Source: Cryobacterium sinapicolor
GTDB lineage: Bacteria; Actinomycetota; Actinomycetes; Actinomycetales; Microbacteriaceae
Reading direction: 5' to 3'
DNA length: 64,000 nucleotides
Assembly (NCBI RefSeq): GCF_004403465.1
Contig: NZ_SOGQ01000013.1
Location: forward strand, 6,015-70,014
Part shown: piece after piece, positions 48,747 through 56,500 of the stretch
Layout of the letters: every line of letters begins with the position of its first letter
Numbering within the stretch: position 1 is the stretch's first letter
Notes under the pieces: generated by a model
What the model was told of the DNA's origin: nothing
Databases searched by the model: none
Seen by the model: only the letters and a program-made list of their open reading frames with translations
Made by a program: the position numbers and the translations under genes

Positions 48747-51169
48747 GGGCGGGCTCCTCCCGGTGCAGGGCCGCTCCCTCGCGGGGCTGTTCGGTGAACG
48801 GATGTCCCTCCAGCGTACCGACCCAACGAGCGCAGCGACACGAGGGCCCGAAGCCGGTCGGTGCGGCTGCCCCCCGCGCCGAGCGAGCGGCACAGGGCGG
48901 TGACCGCCGTCCACACCTCCTCGGCGGCGGCATCGTCCGACCGTTCAGGGGAGAACACGGCGCGGTCGACGGCATCCGCGACGACGCCGGCCGCCGTCCT
49001 GGGCTCCGTACCCGGCACCAGAACGGCCAGTTCCGTGCGGGTGGCCCCGACCGGAACGTCGACGCCGTGATCGAGGACGGCGTCGGAGAACTCGCGCCAG
49101 CCACCGCGGATCCGGTCGAGCGGTGTGGACCGGGTGCGACGCAGGTGCCGTCTGCGCGCCTTGGCGCCGACGATCAGCAGGAAGGGCGCGAGCAGCACAC
49201 CGAGGCCGAGAAGCGTCCAGGCGGCGACGGTCGCCGCGGCGAGCAGGAAGGCCAGCAGCGGGTCGGATGGGGCCGGCGGATCCTCGGTGCTGCTCTCCGG
49301 CGGGGCCGGATCGCGCAGCTCCACCGGGTCGGGGAGCGCCGGGGGCACCACCGACTGCGGCCGGGAGACCACCGTCGGGTCGTCGGGGGCCCGCGCCGGG
49401 ATGTCGCGCACGGCCGGGTTCGGATCGATCGTGGCCCAGCCCAGTGTGGAGGCCACCTCGATCCACGCCGAGATGTCGGAACCGACAACGGGGATCGCCT
49501 CTGCCCCCGACGCCGTCTCGCCCCCGGAGGCGGCCCTCGGCACGAAGCCGATGACGACCCGGGCCGGGAAGCCGAGCCGGCGCGCCATCAGGGCCGCGGC
49601 GACGGCGTATTGCTCGGCGTCGCCGAGCATGGGTTGATCGGTAAACAGCTCGCTGATCCGGTCGGCACCGTGCCCGGACCGGCTCACCGGTTCGTCCGGG
49701 AGGATGCCGTGGCTGATATAGCCATCCGTCTTGAGCCCGTCGAGCATGGCCTGCAACTGCACGCCGGGCGGGTCGCCGGCCCGCACATAACGGGCCAGAG
49801 CCTGTTCGAGCTCGTCCGGCAGAATAGCCGGCTCGGGCAGCACGGCGCTGCCCGGCCGCAGAGCGGCCAGGCTGTCCGGGGAACGGGGGACGACACCCAC
49901 GCTCCGGTAGCTGTCGCCTCTGACCAGCCCGGTGAGCACCGCGGCCGTGCCGCTGTTGTCGTTGTAGTAGAAGGAGTCGGAGCGTACGATCCGGGTGGGT
50001 CCGGTGAACGTGATGCTTTCGAGCTGTCCGGCGCCGGGCACCCAGACGCCGGTGTAGCCCTCGACCGTCACCGTGAGGGTGGTCTCGTCGCCGTCGACCA
50101 GGGACTGGTCGAGCCGGTCCGGCAGCCGGGTGAACGAGCCGGACGCGCTGCTGACCTGGTCGCTGCCGACCGAGTAGACGATCCCGTCGTAGCTGTCCAG
50201 GGTGGCCAGCCGGAGCCGACCACCGCTCGGCAGGCCGGCCACCTCGAGGAGCACGGCATCCGACCGCCCGGTCTGCAGGTAGCCGCGGAACTCGCTCAGC
50301 GGGCTCGGGTAGGCGCGCGGGTCGAACGGCTGCTGCACCCGGGCGCGCGCCACGTCGCGGGGCACGTCGGCCGGCAGCAGGACCGCGGCCCCGGTACCGG
50401 CGGCGATCGCCACCGCCACGATCACGGCGGCGCTGACCAGCCCGCGGGCGGCCGCGAGCCGCCGGTGGGAAGACGACGCCGTACTGCGGCGGGATTGCTG
50501 CAGGGTGAGCCGCCGGGCGGATCGGCGACGCATCCAGCGAAACCAGAGCAGCCAGGCCAGGAGCACGACGAAGAGGCCGAGACCGGTTCCGATCGGCATG
50601 CTCGCGACCGTCGGCCCCAGCACGATGCCGCTGACGAAGAGGGCGGCGGGGGCCAGGGTGCCGAACTCGCCGACCGGGGCGCGGAGGGCCACCGACAGCC
50701 CGATCACCGTGCTGAGCAGCACGAGGATGAAAGCAGGCACGAGCAGCGCCTGATAGGAACCGACCGGCAGCACGATGGTGACGAGCTGTTTCCAGCTCAG
50801 CGCGGTCGCCGCGAGCAGGTCGAGGAAGCCGTCCGGGGTGGGCAGGACGCCGCCCACCGCCCGACCGGGAACGGCCAGCGGCACCCCGGCGAGGAGATAC
50901 ACCCCCACCGTGGACAACGCCACCAGCCAGGTGCCCCAGCGCAACAGCGCTCCTAGAAGGGCAACGAGCGCGCCGAGGGCGAAGGTGACGCAGACCAGCA
51001 CGATGAACTCGCGGCTCTGATAGACCGGCCAGAACGAGGCTGCGGCGATGACGGTCGCCAGCAGCAGCCCGATGGTGTTGCCGACGATGAAGCGCCAGTC
51101 CAGACGGATGCCGCCGGCCGCCATCCCGTCCCGGCGCGCGCCGCGCCGCCGTACCCCGCGCGCGCTCAT
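48743..51169 (-). CDS. TgpA-like transglutaminase-fold membrane protein, catalytic residues lost
   Basis: 808 residues. Five to six membrane segments lie in the first 220 residues and one at about 243-265. A large extracytoplasmic part contains a transglutaminase-like core (about 455-590), then a last membrane segment (about 640-668) and a cytoplasmic tail. In active enzymes the core reads G-D-C-E and H-A-W; here it is 'GDAEQYAVAAALMARRLGFPAR' with Ala518 in place of Cys, and 'DISAWIEV' with Ser567 in place of His. Only the Asp of 'IDPNP' remains. The fold is kept but peptide cross-linking is not expected. It corresponds to the tgm gene of PFNA clusters. It overlaps DUF58 upstream and FHA downstream by 4 bp each. 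Confidence 0.88.
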   Translation of the reverse strand: MSARGVRRRGARRDGMAAGGIRLDWRFIVGNTIGLLLATVIAAASFWPVYQSREFIVLVCVTFALGALVALLGALLRWGTWLVALSTVGVYLLAGVPLAVPGRAVGGVLPTPDGFLDLLAATALSWKQLVTIVLPVGSYQALLVPAFILVLLSTVIGLSVALRAPVGEFGTLAPAALFVSGIVLGPTVASMPIGTGLGLFVVLLAWLLWFRWMRRRSARRLTLQQSRRSTASSSHRRLAAARGLVSAAVIVAVAIAAGTGAAVLLPADVPRDVARARVQQPFDPRAYPSPLSEFRGYLQTGRSDAVLLEVAGLPSGGRLRLATLDSYDGIVYSVGSDQVSSASGSFTRLPDRLDQSLVDGDETTLTVTVEGYTGVWVPGAGQLESITFTGPTRIVRSDSFYYNDNSGTAAVLTGLVRGDSYRSVGVVPRSPDSLAALRPGSAVLPEPAILPDELEQALARYVRAGDPPGVQLQAMLDGLKTDGYISHGILPDEPVSRSGHGADRISELFTDQPMLGDAEQYAVAAALMARRLGFPARVVIGFVPRAASGGETASGAEAIPVVGSDISAWIEVASTLGWATIDPNPAVRDIPARAPDDPTVVSRPQSVVPPALPDPVELRDPAPPESSTEDPPAPSDPLLAFLLAAATVAAWTLLGLGVLLAPFLLIVGAKARRRHLRRTRSTPLDRIRGGWREFSDAVLDHGVDVPVGATRTELAVLVPGTEPRTAAGVVADAVDRAVFSPERSDDAAAEEVWTAVTALCRSLGAGGSRTDRLRALVSLRSLGRYAGGTSVHRTAPRGSGPAPGGARP

Positions 51170-52521
51170 GCCGCCTTCGTTCGAGCGAGGCTGTGCTGGA
51201 GGTCTTCGAGGTAGCCGATGGTGAGTACGCTCAGCTCGGCCACCCGGCGGAAGCTGGGCACGGTCTCCGGGGCGCAGATCACGGCGACCACGTCGACCCC
51301 GGCCGGGAAACGGCTGGCGGCCGTGCGCAGCTGGGTCAGGGTGGTCGCCGACCCGCAGACCAGGAAGGCCACCGAGATACCCGCCACTGTGTCCGCGGCA
51401 GCCCGGGCAAGTTCGCTGACCGGCAGGGCCGCAGAGGAACGATCCACGCCGCTGAGATCGTCGAGCAGCCGGGCGCGGGTGAGGGTGCGGAGCGAGCGGA
51501 GACCCGGCATCCGTCGTCGGTTGGAGTCCGGCGGCACCGCACTCGCGACCACGGAGACCGTGCGCGCGTCACGGATGGCCCGCACCCCCAGGCTGCCGGC
51601 GACGCTGACGGCCAGCTCGAATTCGTCCTCGTCGGCGTAGTCGGACTCCGCCAGGCTGAGCGCGACCATGAGGTGGCTGCGGCGGGATTCCTCGAACTGT
51701 CGCACCATGAACCGCCCGGTCTTCGCGGTGCTCTTCCAGTGGATGGCGCGCCGCTCATCGCCGGCCACGTATTCGCGCAGGGCGTGGAACGACACATCGC
51801 TGTTCGTCAGATCGCGGGTGGGATTGCCCTCGAGGTCGCGGATGAAGCCGGTGCTCATGCTCGGGATCGAGACCGTGCGCGGATGCACGAACAGTGAGAC
51901 CTGTTCCGACCAGGCCACCTCCCGGCGCAGCAGCCCGATCGGGTCGGCTCGCGCCGTCCGCACCGGGCCGATCGGGATCACGCCGCGTTTTCGGGTCGGC
52001 ACGATGAAGACGTCCGAGAAGTCCTCGCCGCGGGCGAGGCTCGGCATCGCGAATTCGGCCAGCCCGGCACCGACCGGAACCTCGACGCCGACGCCCGGCA
52101 GCCGTCGGCGGGTCGGGTTCCGCACGTTGACCTGGCCGGGCACCCGCTCCCCCACCACAACCCGGTCCACGGGCAGGTGCAGGTGGATCTCAAACGCGTT
52201 CCGACCGATCAGGAAACAGGAAGCCGCGACCAGGAGCACGAGCCCGGCCCAGCCGATCACGATGAACTCGGTCCAGCCCAGGGCGTACCCGACGAGGAAC
52301 GACGCCCCCACGACGGTCAGGGCGGCCCAGCCGAGCGGGGTGACCACGGAGGAGACCACGTGCAGGGCGCGGGTGGCACGAGCGCTCGCCTCCCGCGCGA
52401 AGCGCACTCCCGCCGCGACCGTCTCGGCCAGTCGGCCGTCGCCGGAGGTGCCCACAGGCACCGCAGCAGGTGGCGTGAGCGCCGTGACCGCGCCCGCGTC
52501 GATCGGCGCTCCCTGCGTCAC
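51166..52521 (-). CDS. DUF58 domain membrane protein
   Basis: 451 residues with two adjacent membrane segments (about 55-105) and a DUF58 core ('REYVAGDERRAIHWKSTAKTGRFMVRQFE'), which belongs to the von Willebrand A-like superfamily. A complete MIDAS metal site is not obvious. DUF58 proteins almost always sit beside MoxR ATPases and are thought to be part of the complexes that MoxR remodels. The GTG start overlaps the MoxR stop (GTGA), and the end overlaps the transglutaminase-fold gene. Confidence 0.92.
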   Translation of the reverse strand: MTQGAPIDAGAVTALTPPAAVPVGTSGDGRLAETVAAGVRFAREASARATRALHVVSSVVTPLGWAALTVVGASFLVGYALGWTEFIVIGWAGLVLLVAASCFLIGRNAFEIHLHLPVDRVVVGERVPGQVNVRNPTRRRLPGVGVEVPVGAGLAEFAMPSLARGEDFSDVFIVPTRKRGVIPIGPVRTARADPIGLLRREVAWSEQVSLFVHPRTVSIPSMSTGFIRDLEGNPTRDLTNSDVSFHALREYVAGDERRAIHWKSTAKTGRFMVRQFEESRRSHLMVALSLAESDYADEDEFELAVSVAGSLGVRAIRDARTVSVVASAVPPDSNRRRMPGLRSLRTLTRARLLDDLSGVDRSSAALPVSELARAAADTVAGISVAFLVCGSATTLTQLRTAASRFPAGVDVVAVICAPETVPSFRRVAELSVLTIGYLEDLQHSLARTKAA

Positions 52522-53489
52522 GCAGCTTGCCTGTCGCTGGGCGGCGGCGTCTCGATCAGCACCCGGGCGATCACGCTGGAGGCGGTGACCCCGTCGAATT
52601 CGGCCTCGGGGTCGAGCACCAGCCGGTGCGCGAGCACCGCGTCCGCCAGCTCCTTGACGTCGTCGGGCACCACATAGTGGCGGCCGTTCGCGGCGGCGAG
52701 GGTCTTCGCCGTGCGGATCAGAGCGAGCGCCCCGCGGACGCTGACGCCCAGGCGCACCTCGGAGCTCGTGCGGGTGCCGTCGATCAGGCGCGCCACGTAG
52801 TCGTTGATGGTGGCGTCGACGTAGACGGTGCGGGCCAGGGCCGCGAGCTCGACGACGGTCGCCGCGGACACCACCGGCGGCACGATCACCTCGTGCGCGC
52901 GCTGCCCTGCGCCTTCGAGGATGCGGATGGTCGAGGCGTGGTCCGGGTATCCGATGGACTCCTTCATGATGAACCGGTCCAGCTGGGCCTCCGGCAGCCG
53001 GTACGTGCCGGCCTGCTCGATCGGGTTCTGGGTGGCGATCACCATGAACGGGGCCGCGACCGGGTGGGTGACGCCGTCGACGGTGATCTGCCCCTCCTCC
53101 ATCACCTCGAGCAGTGCGGCCTGGGTCTTCGGGCTGGCCCGGTTGATCTCGTCGGCCAGCACGATGTTCGCGAAGACCGGCCCGCGGTGGAATTCGAATG
53201 CACCGCTGCGCTGATCGTAAATGCTCACCCCGGTGATGTCGCCCGGCAGCAGGTCCGGGGTGAACTGCACCCGGTTGCTGGTGCCGCGCACACTTTGCGC
53301 GATAGCGCGCGCGAGCGAGGTCTTGCCGGTGCCCGGCACGTCTTCGAGCAGCAGGTGCCCGCCACTGAGGAGCGCGGTGAACGACATCCGGATGACGTGG
53401 TGCTTGCCCAGCAGCACCTGCTCGACCCCGGTCACCAGTCGGTCGAAAACGTCGGCGAACTGGGTCGCCTGCTCCGCGGTCATCGTCAT
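52518..53489 (-). CDS. MoxR-family AAA+ ATPase
   Basis: 323 residues. Walker A is 'LLLEDVPGTGKTSLARAIA', Walker B 'NIVLADEINRASPKTQAALLEVMEE', sensor 1 'VIATQNPIEQ', and the lid follows. MoxR ATPases act as chaperones that insert metal ions or assemble membrane or surface complexes. The ATG at 53489 starts the usual 'MTMTAEQ'; an ATG 11 codons upstream overlaps the Ig/FN3 gene. Neither start has a strong ribosome-binding site, so it probably depends on translation of the gene before it. Confidence 0.92.
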   Translation of the reverse strand: MTMTAEQATQFADVFDRLVTGVEQVLLGKHHVIRMSFTALLSGGHLLLEDVPGTGKTSLARAIAQSVRGTSNRVQFTPDLLPGDITGVSIYDQRSGAFEFHRGPVFANIVLADEINRASPKTQAALLEVMEEGQITVDGVTHPVAAPFMVIATQNPIEQAGTYRLPEAQLDRFIMKESIGYPDHASTIRILEGAGQRAHEVIVPPVVSAATVVELAALARTVYVDATINDYVARLIDGTRTSSEVRLGVSVRGALALIRTAKTLAAANGRHYVVPDDVKELADAVLAHRLVLDPEAEFDGVTASSVIARVLIETPPPSDRQAA

Positions 53490-53511
53490 GGGGTGATCAC
53501 TTTCGTGTAGT

Positions 53512-56500
53512 TCATGGTGCATAGGTGTAGCTCTGATTATTCACGGTCACCGTCAGGCGCACGGTGCCGGCCGCCGGAGGCGGCACGTCGGTGCCGACTC
53601 TGCAGGTGTTCGGGGAGTCGGCGTCCCGCGGGGCCACCGCGGCGTCGCCGGGCACCGAGCACCTGTAGGCGGCAGGGAGGCCGTTGTTCTCCGGCCCGTT
53701 TGTCCAGCTGATGATTCCGGTGGCGGGGTCGTACGCGAGCCCGGTCACAGTGAATCTAACGGATGCCTCGGGCGCGGCCACCGTGCCCGACCACGGCCCG
53801 CAGGATCCCCAGCCGGTACAGGCCGAAACCTGATAGCGCACGACCGCGCCGAACGGGAGCCCCAGCAGTTCACGCGGCCAGCCCGCCCCACCGAAGACGA
53901 CCTCCGATTCCGGAACGACGTTGCCGGAGCCGTCGACCGCGCGCAGTCGGTAGTCCCGGATGCCCGCGCTCGGGCTGATCCCGTCGACGCGCAGATCCCA
54001 GGCATCGCCCCGCACGGCCATGCGGCTCTGCACGTCGGTGACCGGCCCCGGCGCCGGCCGCACGAGCACACTCGCCACGGCCGTCGGGGCGCAGCCGGCC
54101 CGGTTGTAGCCCCAGACAACGAAGTAGTACCGGCCGTTATCGGCGAGGAGGCTGTCGAACACGGCGCTGGTCACGTCTCCGGCCAGCATCCGCTGTTCGG
54201 CGACGATTCCCCCCTCGGTCGGCGCCTGGAGCTCCCCCGACGCGGAGACCGTGCACGACTGCGCGCCCCTGGGAATCTGGTCCGTACTCAGCCGCTGCAC
54301 GAAGTAGCCGCCGATGGGGTCCCCTCGACCGTCGAACCCGTCCCACGTCACGGTCACCGCTCCGGCGGCGTCGGCCGAGCTCGCCGCGACCGTGCCGGCG
54401 CGAGCCGGGCCGAACGGCGTCGCGCTGCCGGCCGCACTGTTCCAGCCGGCCAGTGCCGGGTAGGCGTCGTTGCGGGCGCTCACAGTGAACGGGGTGTTGA
54501 CGCCGTTGACGAGACCCGTCAGGTCGACGGTGCAGGTGCCGGCCCGGCAACTCGGCCCGGAGGCGCTGACTTCCTCTTGGACGGCGCCGTTGCTGGTCAC
54601 CAGATAACCGCGCATCGCCGTTCCACCGCCGACCGGGGCAACGGTGTTCCAGCGCAGCCGCAGGCCGCCGTCGAGGGGTTCCGCGACCAGCCCGGTCGGC
54701 GCGGGCGGCACCGAGTCGGACCAGACCCGATCGGAGAGCACTGTCGCCGCGGACAGGCCGATCCCATTCTGCGCGGCGACCGACACCCGCAGCGCATTGC
54801 CCTGGCCGTTGCCGGGCGTCGCGACCTGGCAGGAGGTGGCCGAGCAGAGCGACGTGGACAGAACGGCCCCGGAGCCGGCGTCGAGCAGGGAGATCTGATA
54901 CCCGGTGATCGCCGAGTTGTTGAAGGCCCCGGCGTTGAATGAGACGGCGAGGCTGCGGTCGGCGAAGCCGGTGACGCGCAGGCTGGACACCGGATCGGGC
55001 TTGTCCTGCACCGAAACACGCACAGTGCCCCAGGCATAGCGGCCCGGGTCGTTGGTCGCGTCGGCCACCTGGTATTGCAGAGTCAGGTCGGTCGGCGCGG
55101 CGTCCGCGGCGACCCGGACCGACAGCCGGCTTCGGTCCGTGCTGGGCGTGATGCTGACTCCGGCCGGAACGGCGCCGCCGTCCAGGCCCCGCACCGCGAG
55201 CACGCGCAACGGCACGGACGGGAACGGATTGGTGGCGCCGTCGTTCGCGAGTACGTCGACGACGGTCGTGCGCCCGCGGGGAGCGACCGCTGCATCCGTC
55301 ACGGGGATGGCGACGGGCCGCGTGGATGCGACCACGCGCAGGTCGATCCGGCCTGCCCTGCCCTCCTGGACGCCGTCGCGCACACCGATGGTGATCGTGC
55401 TCCGGGCGCCCTTCGGGGTGGACTCGGTGGCGCGCAGGGTGAGTTTCTGGCCGTCGAGCCTATAGCTGAAACCGGTCGGCAGCGGGTCGAGCACGGCGTA
55501 GGCCAGCTCGGCCTGGTCGTTCGGATAGGGGTAGCTGGTAAGCCGGGTCAGGTCGATGACCTTCTCCTGGTCGGGCTCGAAGTCGAGCACGGCACCGCCG
55601 AAACCGGGCGGCTGGTTCTCGCGGGGCGTGACCTCGATGGGCAGGACGATGGTCGCCGTGCGCCCGTCCGGATCGTTGGGTCCCGACCCGTCGGTCACCT
55701 CGAACGAGATCGACGCCGGCCCGAAGTACTTGTCGGTGCTCGTGAACGCGAGGCCTGTGTCGCTGCGCACCAGGTCGGCCCCGTCGGAGTGGGTGGCCTG
55801 CACGAGGCTGCGGTCGGTGAGCCGCACCGTCTTTCCGGCGACGGCGACGACGTAGTCGTTGATGTCGATGTCGAGCAGCGCCTCGCTCTGCACGGTCAGC
55901 GGCTTGACGCCGCGGCGCAGCTGGGGCAGGGCGTCGTCGGTTCCGGGAACCCAGATGAGCGCGTAGGACACGATGCTCGTGTCCTCCGGGTGCGCCACCG
56001 CGAACGGGATGATCTGGCTGGTTGAGCCCACCGTGACCCGGATGCGCCCGGCCGGCGTCACTTCGGCCACTCCCGAGAAACGGTCGGGGACGCTCAGGGC
56101 CAGTTGCGCGGCCGGTCCTTCCGCGAAGAAGACGTTGGCCAGCACGTCGACGTCGACGGTGCGGGCCTCGAGCACATCGGACAGCGCGACGTGGGTGTCG
56201 CGGGCGTCCGGCCGTGAGTGCGGGGCGTCCGACCTCACCACGACCGTGAGGAAGGTGGAACTCGTGCCGCCCCGCACGTTCTGGATCTCGTAGATGAAGC
56301 CGTAACGCCCCTCTGTCATCGGTGCGGTCACGGCAACGGTGTCGCCGTCGACGACGGCGGTGCCGGAGCCGGCCCCGCCGCTCGCTTCCACGCCGCTGAT
56401 ACTCAGGGTTCCGCCGTCGGGGTCGGAGTCATTGCCGAGCACCCGCACGGCGACCGTGCTGCCGGGGCGCACGACGACCTCGTCCGGAGCTGCGACCGGA

